This document shows, one piece after another, positions 50,794 through 59,612 of a stretch of 64,000 bases of DNA (its first letter is position 1; each line of letters begins with the position of its first letter). Source of the stretch: Natronomonas gomsonensis (GTDB lineage: Archaea > Halobacteriota > Halobacteria > Halobacteriales > Haloarculaceae); the NCBI RefSeq assembly GCF_024300825.1, contig NZ_CP101323.1, positions 3,472,001-3,536,000 of the forward strand, in the 5' to 3' direction. Below the pieces are notes generated by a model that worked only from the letters and a program-made list of their open reading frames with translations, ran no database searches and was not told the DNA's origin. The position numbers and the translations under genes are program-made.

Positions 50794-51990
50794 ATGGGTG
50801 GCCCGTTCGACGATCTCACTGAGACGGTATTTGCGGACAAGGCGGTTCTCACAGAAAGCTACCAACCGGAGACGATTCTCGAACGAGACGAAGAGATCAA
50901 GGCGTACAGCCACGCACTTCAGGACGTGCTGTTCGGCCGGGAGCCAGAGAACATCTTCGTGTACGGGAAGGCCGGACTCGGGAAGACGGCAGTCACGAAG
51001 TACATGATGGACGAGCTTCGCGAAGAGGTAACGACGCGAGAGGCGGCAGACGACCTCCACATCCATACGATCAACTGTAACGGCCGGACGCTGTTCATGG
51101 TCGTTCGTGGCCTCGTCAACGAACTGCTCCCCGAGCATGCCAGTCGCTTCCCGAAGCGAGGGCTCGGGACTGGGGACGCCTTCGACGAGTTGTACCGACA
51201 GTTCGACCGTTTGGGGGGGACACATCTCGTTGTCTTCGACGAAATCGATCATCTGGAGGAGGCGAACACGCTATTGTACGAACTGCCTCGTGCGCGAGCG
51301 AACGGTCACGTCTTGGACGCGAAGGTCGGTGTGGTCGGGATCAGTAACGACTACACCTTTCGGCGAACGCTCTCGCCGAAGGTCAAAGATACGCTGATGG
51401 AGACCGAAATCTCCTTTAGCCCGTACGATGCCCAAGAGTTGCGGGAGATCTTAGAGCATCGCGCGGAACGAGCCTTCGTGGAGGGGGCCTGTGACACGTC
51501 GGCGATTGCAAAGGCGGCCGCGCTGGCCGCACAGGACATGGGAAATGCCCGGCAGGCGCTCGATTTACTCCGCGTCGGTGCGGAGTTAGCCGAACAAAAC
51601 GGTGAGACGCTGGTCACGGACGACCATATTGAGGCTGCACGGGAACGGGTACAGCGCGGTCGGTTAGAGAACAAAATTCGCGACCAGACCGAGCACGCCC
51701 AGTACATTCTGGAAGCGATTGCGAACCTCCAGACCAGCGGTGCGGTCCCGGCCCGCTCGAAAGAGATTCAACGAACGTACGAGCAGGTCGCTGACTCTCA
51801 TGCCGCCACACCGCTATCGACCCTGAAAAGCATCCAAGACCACCTCTCGGATCTCCACATGCTGGGATTTCTCCACCGACATGAGCAGAACAAAGGGCTG
51901 AGTGGTGGCCAGTACTACGAATACGAGTTGGATCTCGACCCGGGAATCGTGTTAGAGACCCGGACGGAGATCGCCGAACACACGGGATGA
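50794..51990 (+). CDS. orc1: Orc1/Cdc6 family replication initiator
   Basis: A 398-residue protein. Walker A is VYGKAGLGKTAVT at about residues 54-66, Walker B LVVFDEIDHL, sensor I VGISNDYTF, and sensor II region MGNARQALDLLRVGAEL. The C-terminal winged helix ends with STLKSIQDHLSDLHMLGFLHRHEQNKGLSGGQYYEYEL. It would bind ORB repeats and load the MCM helicase. The start follows from the TATA box (see promoter). It is surrounded by two repeat families and two orc1 remnants, as expected for its own origin. Confidence 0.92.
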   Translation: MGGPFDDLTETVFADKAVLTESYQPETILERDEEIKAYSHALQDVLFGREPENIFVYGKAGLGKTAVTKYMMDELREEVTTREAADDLHIHTINCNGRTLFMVVRGLVNELLPEHASRFPKRGLGTGDAFDELYRQFDRLGGTHLVVFDEIDHLEEANTLLYELPRARANGHVLDAKVGVVGISNDYTFRRTLSPKVKDTLMETEISFSPYDAQELREILEHRAERAFVEGACDTSAIAKAAALAAQDMGNARQALDLLRVGAELAEQNGETLVTDDHIEAARERVQRGRLENKIRDQTEHAQYILEAIANLQTSGAVPARSKEIQRTYEQVADSHAATPLSTLKSIQDHLSDLHMLGFLHRHEQNKGLSGGQYYEYELDLDPGIVLETRTEIAEHTG

Positions 51991-52077
51991 AAGCACACGA
52001 AATGTACTCTCCGTGAGTTCGTTTGGGTCCGGGGAGTGTGAGCGGAAAAGCACACGAAACGTACTCTCTCACTCCGG
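51990..52077 (-). repeat. Second origin repeat family, downstream pair
   Basis: AAAGCACACGAAATGTACTC at 51990-52009 (overlapping the last base of the orc1 stop) and AAAAGCACACGAAACGTACT at 52047-52066, with flanking matches. These are the reverse complement of the repeats at 50530 and 50640. Confidence 0.7.
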
Positions 52078-52181
52078 TCAAATCTCTCGACTACTGGGCG
52101 CGTAACGAGGGGCGTGCTAGTGGGCAGTATTCCGAGTATGAACTCAAGGTCGACTTGATGACAATGTGTGGTTGCTGGTGA
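52078..52181 (+). pseudogene. Tail of another orc1 gene
   Basis: The frame reads VKSLDYWARNEGRASGQYSEYELKVDLM and stops at 52179-52181. NEGRASGQYSEYEL matches the end of the intact Orc1 (NKGLSGGQYYEYEL). Only this C-terminal tail remains, immediately after a repeat, so a recombination between repeats probably replaced or duplicated orc1. Confidence 0.65.
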
Positions 52182-52241
52182 TTTTGAGGGGATTTCGCTT
52201 CCCGATACTGTGGCTCGGCACACCTGAGTTGGAACTTGGCA

Positions 52242-52384
52242 GAACACTCAACATGGTGGGGTGTGGCTGGTGGTTTGGTGGATAGCATTTGACAGAGTGG
52301 GGTGATTCGGAATATTTCTATGTAGTCAGCCATGGAAGGGTATCTTCAGACGGGAGAACACTCGACACGGTGGGGTGTCTCTGG
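52242..52384. repeat. ORB-like repeats, downstream side (three copies)
   Basis: Copies at 52242-52266, 52289-52306 (partial) and 52354-52384, all with the G run on the right (GGTGGGGTGT), i.e. the orientation facing back toward orc1. They match the six copies at 49402-49860. AT-rich sequence at 52308-52325 and 52400-52425 lies next to them. Confidence 0.68.
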
Positions 52385-52419
52385 AGGCTCAGGGTTGCTT
52401 GACAATATATAGTCCTCTA

Positions 52420-53355
52420 TTATGAGTTAGTTTCCGACTCTAGATAGTACTCAACAGCCTGCTGGAGTCCCTCTTCGAAGGTCCAAGAGGGCTTCCACCC
52501 CAGTGCCTCGAGTTTGGAGTTGTCGAGTGCATATCGCTGGTCGTGTCCTGGTCGGTCTTCGACGAATTCGATGAGATCCGCATTTGCATCGACCGCGTCA
52601 AGAACTTCGTGAGCGACTTCTAGGTTCGTTCGTTCGTCACCACTCCCGATGTTGTACACCTCGCCGATATTACCGTCTTTCCGAACCGTCTCGATGGCCC
52701 GACAGTTGTCCTCAACGTAAATCCACTCCCGAATGTTTGAACCATCACCATAGATTGGGAGTGACTTCTCCTCCGAGGCGCGTTGAATCAACTTCGGGAT
52801 GAGTTTCTCCGGGTGTTGGCGAGGGCCGAAGTTATTCGAAGATCTCGTAATCACGACGGGAACGTTGTGCGTCGTGTAGTAGCTTTGTGCCAAGTGATCA
52901 GCCCCTGCCTTTGTCGCTGCATACGGATTCCGTGGGCTGAGGCTATCGTCCTCGGTAAATTTCTCTTCGAGAATTTCACCGTACACCTCGTCTGTCGACA
53001 CTTGGATGAATCGCTCTAACTCGGTATCGGCTGCCGCATCCAGTAAGGCACACGTCCCGCCGACGTTCGTGGACACGAATGGGTCGGCGCCGTCGATTGA
53101 CCGGTCGACGTGTGATTCGGCGGCGAAATTTACGACGATATCGGCATCGTCGACGAGATCGTTGACGAGCTCTCGGTTACGGATGTCGCCTTCGATGAAC
53201 TGGTGGCGAGGGCTGTCGATGTCTGTGAGGTTCGCTTTGCTTCCAGCGTAGGTCAACGCGTCGAGTGTGGTTACGTCAGCGTCCGTCCTTTTGAGGACGT
53301 GCCGGACGTAGTTCGATCCGATAAAGCCAGCGCCGCCTGTGACTAGAAGCCGCAT
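52420..53355 (-). CDS. rmlB: dTDP-glucose 4,6-dehydratase
   Basis: A 311-residue extended SDR. NAD-binding GGAGFIGSNYV is at about residues 7-17; the active site has STDEVYGE (Thr/Asp/Glu) and NPYAATKAG (Tyr-x3-Lys). This set makes the second step of dTDP-L-rhamnose synthesis (dTDP-glucose to the 4-keto-6-deoxy form). It is divergently transcribed from rmlD with 53 bases between; ORB-like repeats and orc1 lie on the other side, so the sugar cluster begins here. Confidence 0.92.
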   Translation of the reverse strand: MRLLVTGGAGFIGSNYVRHVLKRTDADVTTLDALTYAGSKANLTDIDSPRHQFIEGDIRNRELVNDLVDDADIVVNFAAESHVDRSIDGADPFVSTNVGGTCALLDAAADTELERFIQVSTDEVYGEILEEKFTEDDSLSPRNPYAATKAGADHLAQSYYTTHNVPVVITRSSNNFGPRQHPEKLIPKLIQRASEEKSLPIYGDGSNIREWIYVEDNCRAIETVRKDGNIGEVYNIGSGDERTNLEVAHEVLDAVDANADLIEFVEDRPGHDQRYALDNSKLEALGWKPSWTFEEGLQQAVEYYLESETNS

Positions 53356-53408
53356 ATCGGTTGGTGGCCACCGGCAGGGATTTAGTTTGCGCTCTGTATC
53401 TGGTTTCT

Positions 53409-54284
53409 ATGGATGTACTGGTGACCGGGGCTGGTGGGCTTCTCGGGAGTAACGTTGCTGCGGTAGCGGCTGATCGTGGATATTCTGTTCTCGGCACCTA
53501 TCATAATCGGGAACCGGAACTCGACGTTGAGACTGCACAGCTCGATATTACGGATGCCGACCAGTTCGCGGAGTTGTTCGCAACCCATGCGTTCGATGCT
53601 GTGATTAATTGTGCAGCGATGACTGATGTCGATGGGTGTGAACAGCATTCGGAGCAAGCACGGCGTGTAAATGGGAATGCACCCGGAGAGATGGCGAGTA
53701 TTGCAGCCCAGCATGGGATCGATTTCGTCCAAATATCGACGGATTACGTGTTTGACGGCCGGCGAGACGGCCGATATGCTCCCGGTGACGAGACGAACCC
53801 CATACAGGAGTATGGGCGTTCGAAAGCACTCGGAGAGGAAACAGTCCGGGATGGACATCCGGAGGCGCTTATTGTCCGGCTGTCGTTCGTATACGGTCGC
53901 AACAACCAGGGGACGATTGAGGGATTCCCGGCGTGGGTGTTGGATCGGCTTGCACGCGAGGAGTCAACACCACTCTTCACCGACCAGTTTATTACACCGA
54001 CGAGAGCGGGCTCCGCTGCTGAAACGACTCTTGATCTCTCCCGTGAAGCCACGACAGGAACAGTTCACGTCGCGGCACAGGACTGTGTGACGCCGTTCGA
54101 ACTGGGGACGACACTTGCAGAACTGGCTGGTGAGCCTGTTGATTTGTTGGAGGAGGGCCGAATGGCAGATGTTGATCGGCCTGCTGTCCGCCCGAAGAAT
54201 ACCTGTCTCGCTGTAGAGCAAACCGAGTCATTGCTCGGGCGAGCACAACCCACTCTCGAAGAAGATTTACTAGCTCTGCTCTAG
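53409..54284 (+). CDS. rmlD: dTDP-4-dehydrorhamnose reductase
   Basis: A 291-residue SDR starting MDVLVTGAGGLLGSNV (GxxGxxG) at ATG 53409; an upstream ATG at 53361 lies in the divergent promoter. The reductase motifs are FVQISTDYVFDGR and IQEYGRSKALGE (Tyr-x3-Lys). It performs the last, NADPH-dependent step to dTDP-L-rhamnose. It is convergent with the small zinc-finger gene and overlaps its last bases. Confidence 0.9.
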   Translation: MDVLVTGAGGLLGSNVAAVAADRGYSVLGTYHNREPELDVETAQLDITDADQFAELFATHAFDAVINCAAMTDVDGCEQHSEQARRVNGNAPGEMASIAAQHGIDFVQISTDYVFDGRRDGRYAPGDETNPIQEYGRSKALGEETVRDGHPEALIVRLSFVYGRNNQGTIEGFPAWVLDRLAREESTPLFTDQFITPTRAGSAAETTLDLSREATTGTVHVAAQDCVTPFELGTTLAELAGEPVDLLEEGRMADVDRPAVRPKNTCLAVEQTESLLGRAQPTLEEDLLALL

Positions 54285-54463
54285 TCCATCTGGTAGGCGT
54301 CGCGATTCTCTTCGTAGTGTCCCTGTGTGTCTTCAGGTAGGTCCGCGAATTCGTGGACGCGGTCGCAATCGAGGCCTGGACACGTGATTGCACGCTCAAC
54401 GAGTAACACGTTGCCAGCGATGACGGTGCCACAGTCGGGACAGGTGTAGGTTTCGATGCGCAT
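54281..54463 (-). CDS. Small zinc-finger protein in the rhamnose cluster
   Basis: A 60-residue protein: TYTCPDCGTVIAGNVLLVERAITCPGLDCDRVHEFADLPEDTQGHYEENRDAYQMD. CPDC plus CPGLDC make a zinc ribbon with an unusual C-x4-C second pair. It starts two bases behind the rmlA stop on the same strand, so it is the third gene of the rmlC-rmlA operon. Function unknown. Confidence 0.75.
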   Translation of the reverse strand: MRIETYTCPDCGTVIAGNVLLVERAITCPGLDCDRVHEFADLPEDTQGHYEENRDAYQMD

Positions 54464-54465
54464 GA

Positions 54466-55539
54466 TTATAATCGGAGTTGTGAGTTCTCGCCGACAATCA
54501 GTCGTTGGCCGGCCGGTAGGAGGTCGTCGGCGCTCCCGATGGTCGCACCGCGCCCGATGAGACTATCGACGAATCGACCATCGGCGGTCAGCTCGCAGTC
54601 GCCGACGATGACGCTGCTTTCGACGTGGGCGTTCACTATGGTACAGTTCGGACCGATTGAGGTGTAGGGGCCAACGTAGGTTCCTTCGGCTATCGTCGTC
54701 CCGCTACCGATGCTCACGGGCCCCCGGACGACTGCACCCGCTTCGATACGAGCGTTCTCGTGGAGGTCGACGTGACCACGGACGTCGGCGTTTTCCTCGA
54801 CAGTACCGTTACGGCTGCCCGGCTGTTCTTCGAGCACGAGTCGGTTCGCATCGAGGATGTCTTCGGGCTTCCCGGTGTCCTTCCACCACCCTTCCACGAC
54901 GTGGGAATCGATTGCTTCGCCGTCGTCGAGTAGGTGCTGAATGGCATCGGTTATTTCGAGTTCACCGCGCCACGAGGGTTCTAACCGTTCTATCGCATCG
55001 AAGATGGTCGGCGAGAAGACGTAGATACCGATTAGCGCGAGATTGCTTTCCGGTTCGTTGGGCTTCTCGACGAGTTCGGTGACCGTTCCATCGTCGTCGA
55101 CCGTGGCGATGCCGAACTGTTCGGGATTGTCGACGTGCTGAAGGGCGATGCCAGCGGCGTAGTCTCCATCCTCAAAGCTCTGGACGAATTGCTTGATGCC
55201 CTGTTTGAGGATGTTATCCCCAAGGTACATCACGAAGTCGTCGTCACCGACGAAATCGCGTGCACATCCCGCGGCGTGGGCGAGGCCGAGCGGTTCGCCC
55301 TGGATGATGTACGTGATTTCGACGTTGAATTCCGAGCCGTCACCGAGGAATCGTTGGATGTCGCCACGGCCCTTTTCGCCAAGGACGACCCCGATATCAG
55401 TGATGCCGGCGTCTCGAAGGTCTTCGATAGCGTACTGGATTACTGGCTTGTTCGCGACGGGGACGAGTTGCTTGGGCCCTGTGTGCGTAATGGGGCGGAG
55501 TCGAGATCCCGTCCCGCCAGCGAGGATGAGCCCCTTCAT
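54466..55539 (-). CDS. rmlA: Glucose-1-phosphate thymidylyltransferase, long form
   Basis: A 357-residue protein. The nucleotidyltransferase domain begins LILAGGTGSRLRPITHTGPKQLVPV with the Mg-binding GGxGxRLxP signature; EKP and GWWKDTGKPEDIL follow. The last 110 residues are a left-handed beta helix (IEAGAVVRGPVSIGSGTTIAEGTYVG), as in archaeal long RmlA and acetyl-sugar enzymes. Makes dTDP-glucose from glucose-1-phosphate. Its ATG overlaps the rmlC stop (ATGA), so translation is coupled. Confidence 0.92.
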   Translation of the reverse strand: MKGLILAGGTGSRLRPITHTGPKQLVPVANKPVIQYAIEDLRDAGITDIGVVLGEKGRGDIQRFLGDGSEFNVEITYIIQGEPLGLAHAAGCARDFVGDDDFVMYLGDNILKQGIKQFVQSFEDGDYAAGIALQHVDNPEQFGIATVDDDGTVTELVEKPNEPESNLALIGIYVFSPTIFDAIERLEPSWRGELEITDAIQHLLDDGEAIDSHVVEGWWKDTGKPEDILDANRLVLEEQPGSRNGTVEENADVRGHVDLHENARIEAGAVVRGPVSIGSGTTIAEGTYVGPYTSIGPNCTIVNAHVESSVIVGDCELTADGRFVDSLIGRGATIGSADDLLPAGQRLIVGENSQLRL

Positions 55540-56000
55540 TCGCGGGGGTCAGCCTCCCAGTCAAGCGGGATTTTGTCTGTATCGTGTGGAAGTCGCTCTT
55601 CGTCTGGGTCATCGTAATCGTAGAGGTTCGTCGGGAAGTTGATGAGCAAGGCCTGTTCGTCCCCAACGACCTTGAAGCCGTGCCAACAGTCACCCGGAAT
55701 TCGGATGGCCTGCTGGTTGTGTTCGCCGATGACGAACGTGTTCAGTTCGCCCTGTGTGGGTGAATCGTCTCTGTCGTCGTAGATCCCGACCTTGATTCGC
55801 CCCTGTGGGCAGATGAAGTGGTCAATCTGTCCACGGATGTGTTTGTGCCACGCTCGGATGATCCCTGGATAGGAAAGGGAGTAATACGACATTGCGGGTT
55901 CTGGGTCGTACATCTCCCAGTCCTCCCGGAAAATTTCGACGAGATGGCCGCGTTCGTCTACGTTAACCTGTAGGCCGCGTACTTGTACACCATTAATCAT
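55536..56000 (-). CDS. rmlC: dTDP-4-dehydrorhamnose 3,5-epimerase
   Basis: A 154-residue cupin. IIRAWHKHIRGQIDHFICPQG carries the catalytic His pair region; ALRIPGDCWHGF-like IRIPGDCWHGFKVVGDEQALLINFPTNLYD is the RmlC/cupin end. It epimerises C3 and C5 of the 4-keto sugar. It is the first gene of a minus-strand operon (rmlC, rmlA, zinc-finger protein). Sequence is somewhat short of usual RmlC (about 180), so a FdtA-like isomerase is an alternative. Confidence 0.85.
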   Translation of the reverse strand: MINGVQVRGLQVNVDERGHLVEIFREDWEMYDPEPAMSYYSLSYPGIIRAWHKHIRGQIDHFICPQGRIKVGIYDDRDDSPTQGELNTFVIGEHNQQAIRIPGDCWHGFKVVGDEQALLINFPTNLYDYDDPDEERLPHDTDKIPLDWEADPRE

Positions 56001-56148
56001 GAATAATCAACTTCTCCTTATTTTGATAAGCAACGGTCATCGTATGTAGGAAACATTATGACAGACAAAAAGGTAAGGCATTCCTGAATCAAGTATCGAT
56101 AGATTTTGATACTAAAATGCTTAATGTCTGTGTCTGTCTGGTGTTCAT

Positions 56149-57561
56149 ATGAACCTTGCCCGATCTAGCGTTCGGGTTTTTGTGGCAAATTCCGGGAGCA
56201 GTTTTGTTTCTTTCTTGGGAATAGCTTTTTTCGCACGAGAGCTCGGTGCTCATCAGATAGGAATTTTCTTTCTTTTTCAGGCATTGCTTGGTGTGGTAGC
56301 TATTCCTGCCGATTTTGGTATCAGAAGTGGACTCACTAAAAGAATTAGTGAAGGCGGCCCCTCTGGTTCAGTCCTTTCAACAGCAGTACTACTAAAAATA
56401 GTATTACTAACTCCATTTATTGCAGCTATTTTACTTCTGGAGAGTATTATTAATGAATATCTCGGTGCAGAGTTAGCACTATATCTTGTAGTGGCACTTA
56501 TTTTACAGGAATCATCAAATTTAACGATACATGTATTAAAAGGAGAACTCAGGGTTGGCGAAACTGCCGGCCCGGTATTCTTGCAAAGAGTTGTATATAT
56601 TGGTTCTGCTTCGCTTCTTATCATTGAAGGATTCGGAGTAAGAGGAATCATTTGTGGGTTATTTGCGGGTTTAGCTGTTACAATAATTTGGGCCGGAAGT
56701 AAATGCTCGATAAATTTAGGGGTTCCATCTCTTGAGCAAGCTCGATCGCTTTTTGATTATTCAAAGTATGCCTTCATCTCGTCTATTGGGGGGTATTTTT
56801 ACAGCTGGATGGATGTCGCCATCATTGGTTTTTTTCTTTCACAGTCGTCGGTTGGGATTTACGAAGTAGCGTGGCGAGTAACCGCAGTAGTAATGCTGTT
56901 TAGCACAGCTATTTCCACTACAATTTTTCCACAAGTGAGTCAATGGGATTCTGAGGGGGCGATGAACCGAATTGAGTCTATGTTATCTGAAGCAATTGCA
57001 CCGGCACTGTTTATTGCAATCCCCGCATTCTTCGGTGTAGTATTATTTTCCGAAGAAATTCTCGGGTTTGTGTTTGGAGCAGAATATTCGGCTGGGTGGC
57101 TTGTTCTTGTTATTCTGATGGGAGAAAAAGTTATACAGTCTGTTCACACTATACTGGGTCGTTCTCTTCAAGGTATTAACCGCCCTGATTTGGCAGCTAG
57201 AGCGGGTATCATCGCAATAATAATAAACTTCTTTTTGAATATCATACTTATCCTTGAGTATGGAATAGTTGGAGCAGCAGTCGCTACAACCATCTCCTTC
57301 GTGGTTAACAGTATACTTCATGCATACTATCTGTCAAATTTTGTAACTTTCCAGTTTCCGTTTGAGCAGATTGCTGGGTGTGTGGTAGCCTCGGTCGGGA
57401 TGACTCTCACACTTTTGATACTCGAGTCAATGGTGGTTATTAATAACCTCCCAAAATTAGTAATGGTTATTTTATTTGGAGTAGTAATATATTTTGGGTT
57501 CGTGCTTACTATCCCTTCTTCCCGTAAGGTTGTCTTCAAAAATATTCGCCGAGTAGTTTGA
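56149..57561 (+). CDS. Wzx-type polysaccharide flippase
   Basis: A 470-residue protein with about 12-14 membrane segments. It begins LARSSVRVFVANSGSSFVSFLGIAFFARELGAHQIGIFF, typical of the MOP/PST exporters that flip lipid-linked oligosaccharide to the outer side. Central FDYSKYAFISSIGGYFYSWMDVAIIGFFLS is a family hallmark. Base composition drops here: codons with A/T at the third place are frequent, unlike the upstream rml genes. Confidence 0.85.
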   Translation: MNLARSSVRVFVANSGSSFVSFLGIAFFARELGAHQIGIFFLFQALLGVVAIPADFGIRSGLTKRISEGGPSGSVLSTAVLLKIVLLTPFIAAILLLESIINEYLGAELALYLVVALILQESSNLTIHVLKGELRVGETAGPVFLQRVVYIGSASLLIIEGFGVRGIICGLFAGLAVTIIWAGSKCSINLGVPSLEQARSLFDYSKYAFISSIGGYFYSWMDVAIIGFFLSQSSVGIYEVAWRVTAVVMLFSTAISTTIFPQVSQWDSEGAMNRIESMLSEAIAPALFIAIPAFFGVVLFSEEILGFVFGAEYSAGWLVLVILMGEKVIQSVHTILGRSLQGINRPDLAARAGIIAIIINFFLNIILILEYGIVGAAVATTISFVVNSILHAYYLSNFVTFQFPFEQIAGCVVASVGMTLTLLILESMVVINNLPKLVMVILFGVVIYFGFVLTIPSSRKVVFKNIRRVV

Positions 57562-57614
57562 TGAGCATTTTACGAAACGATTACAGTATTTCAACGATAG
57601 AGTTTAACTAGTTA

Positions 57615-58370
57615 ATGCGGAGATTATTCCAGGAAGCAACAACGATTTGGCAGGAAGATGGTTTAGTGAAATTGGTAAGGAAAACCACTAAATTCGGGTA
57701 TGATAATTTCATTCGACCTTTGCTCCCAACTCATGTAGTTCGGTACAATGGTGTACTTGTACGCGCTTCTCGTGTTGGGGATTCGTTTATCCCTTGGCGC
57801 GCCACCGATATCCCAAACTATGAAGACGCACTAGTTTGTGGTATCCGCCGATATGTAGAGAAAAATGACACAGTTGTTATTATCGGTGGGGGCTGGGGTG
57901 TTTCTACGGTGGTAGCGGCCGAGCAAGTAGGAAAACGTGGTCGTGTCATCACATATGAAGGAGGCGAAAGGACCGTCGAAAAAATTAAAGAGACGGTACA
58001 ACTGAATGGCCTAAGTGACCGTATTTCCATTCAACATTCCGTTGTTGGACAAGCAATATCTCTTCGAGATGATAGCGGTGGAGCAAAAGTAGTTTGTCCT
58101 ATAGAAATTCCGAATTGTGATGTTCTCGTGCTGGATTGTGAAGGGGCTGAAACACAAATCTTGGAGCAGATGGAAATATTCCCGAGAAATGTTGTTGTCG
58201 AAACGCATGGTATATACGATGCGCCAAAAGCAACTGTTCTAAGTAAGCTTTCCGACGCAGGGTATGATTTGATTGAAACCAGGGTAGCTGAAAGGCGATT
58301 GCTTGAAGAATGTATGAGGAACGGGATCTATGTAGTATATGCAAAAAGATCTGATGAAATAGATTGTTGA
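57615..58370 (+). CDS. FkbM-family methyltransferase
   Basis: A 251-residue protein. VVIIGGGWGVSTVVAAEQVGKRGRVITYEGG is the SAM-binding region, NCDVLVLDCEGAETQILEQ the FkbM hallmark (DxEGxE), and RNVVVETHGIYD follows. It probably O-methylates a sugar of the glycan or a lipid. It lies 54 bases behind the flippase in the same direction, i.e. in one operon. Also AT-rich. Confidence 0.83.
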   Translation: MRRLFQEATTIWQEDGLVKLVRKTTKFGYDNFIRPLLPTHVVRYNGVLVRASRVGDSFIPWRATDIPNYEDALVCGIRRYVEKNDTVVIIGGGWGVSTVVAAEQVGKRGRVITYEGGERTVEKIKETVQLNGLSDRISIQHSVVGQAISLRDDSGGAKVVCPIEIPNCDVLVLDCEGAETQILEQMEIFPRNVVVETHGIYDAPKATVLSKLSDAGYDLIETRVAERRLLEECMRNGIYVVYAKRSDEIDC

Positions 58371-58527
58371 TGTATAGTTCTTTGTGAATTGTTAAAATGA
58401 AATGTCTACTGCTCAATCGGTATTGCTGCTATTTTGCGTAGATGGACCAATTCTCCGTAGGCGATTATACCGATAGTGATTGATACACAAGCAATCATAA
58501 TAGTATCTCTGGAATAGTAATAAAATA

Positions 58528-59454
58528 TTATTCGTTTACAAAAATATCCATAATAACTAGTAGTTCGGCCAAACATATCTTTTGTCTTTTATCCCATAAT
58601 TCTGCATCTGTGACTGATGATATTATTGAATACGCAATGAGTCGTTCTAGTGTGGCGAAAAATTTCAAAATTAAATACAAGTTTGTGTACATCCTGCCGT
58701 GGTGCTTTTCCAAATATTGAGTTCTCGCTTTATATAATTGGCTCGTAAGATTCTTACTTATATTATTAGATGCACCTCCACCTATGTGGACTAATTTTGA
58801 TGAAAAATCGATATATAATTGGTAGTTGTTCTGAGATGCACGGTAACAAAAGTCAACATCCTCCCCATAGAAATTGAAACGTTCATCAAATCCGCCGATA
58901 TCATTGAATGTTGACTTCTCCATAATTAAAAATGCGCCAATCAAATAACCATCAATTGATTGAATGCCGCCCGATCGAAACTCATATTTATCCGATTTAA
59001 AATGTTTGGGAATAATGATTTCTTTCGAAACTTTCCAAATATTATGGAACTCATGCCAATTTTTTTGATTATCTCCGTTCGGATAGACGAGCTTTGGTGA
59101 TATAATATCTACGTCGTTATTTTGAACCTCCCTGATAGCAGTTGAGATCGACTCGCCGCTTATCCATTCAATGTCATTATTTGATAGTGCGATTATATCT
59201 TCCTCGGACTCCTTTACACCACGGTTAACGGCACTCGAATAAGTGTTTTTATCATTTTTGATAAACTTCTTTTTAACCCCACTACAATACTGTTGACAGT
59301 TATGGATCTGCTGTTCAGAGAATTGCTCGCCGTTATTAACGATAATTATTTCTGAGATTAAATTAGAATCTTTGTGTCCGTCCAAAGAATCTAGCATTGA
59401 GTAAAGAAAATTAAGCTCACCGTATTGAATAACGACTAACGATACGTCTTCCAT
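58528..59454 (-). CDS. Family 2 glycosyltransferase
   Basis: A 308-residue protein. GT-A fold: SLVVIQYGELNFLYSMLDSL and SEIIIVNNGE, acidic motif IALSNNDIEW (equivalent of DxD), then GGFDERFNFYGEDVDFCYRAS (ED active-site motif of rhamnosyl-type GT2). A C-terminal helical tail may touch the membrane. Adds a sugar to the growing glycan; a rhamnose donor would fit the neighbouring rml genes. Divergent from the next GT2. Confidence 0.87.
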   Translation of the reverse strand: MEDVSLVVIQYGELNFLYSMLDSLDGHKDSNLISEIIIVNNGEQFSEQQIHNCQQYCSGVKKKFIKNDKNTYSSAVNRGVKESEEDIIALSNNDIEWISGESISTAIREVQNNDVDIISPKLVYPNGDNQKNWHEFHNIWKVSKEIIIPKHFKSDKYEFRSGGIQSIDGYLIGAFLIMEKSTFNDIGGFDERFNFYGEDVDFCYRASQNNYQLYIDFSSKLVHIGGGASNNISKNLTSQLYKARTQYLEKHHGRMYTNLYLILKFFATLERLIAYSIISSVTDAELWDKRQKICLAELLVIMDIFVNE

Positions 59455-59612
59455 CTTAGTGACTACTTGCCCTATATCGTTTAAATACTATCGGAAGTCG
59501 ATGATTCCTACTATCGATTAGTATCCCTGTTTTTTATGAGCTTCTGCGATAACTTCTTATGATCAATCCACAAAAGATACCGTTTTATACTGCAATCTAT
59601 ATGGATTAATAT

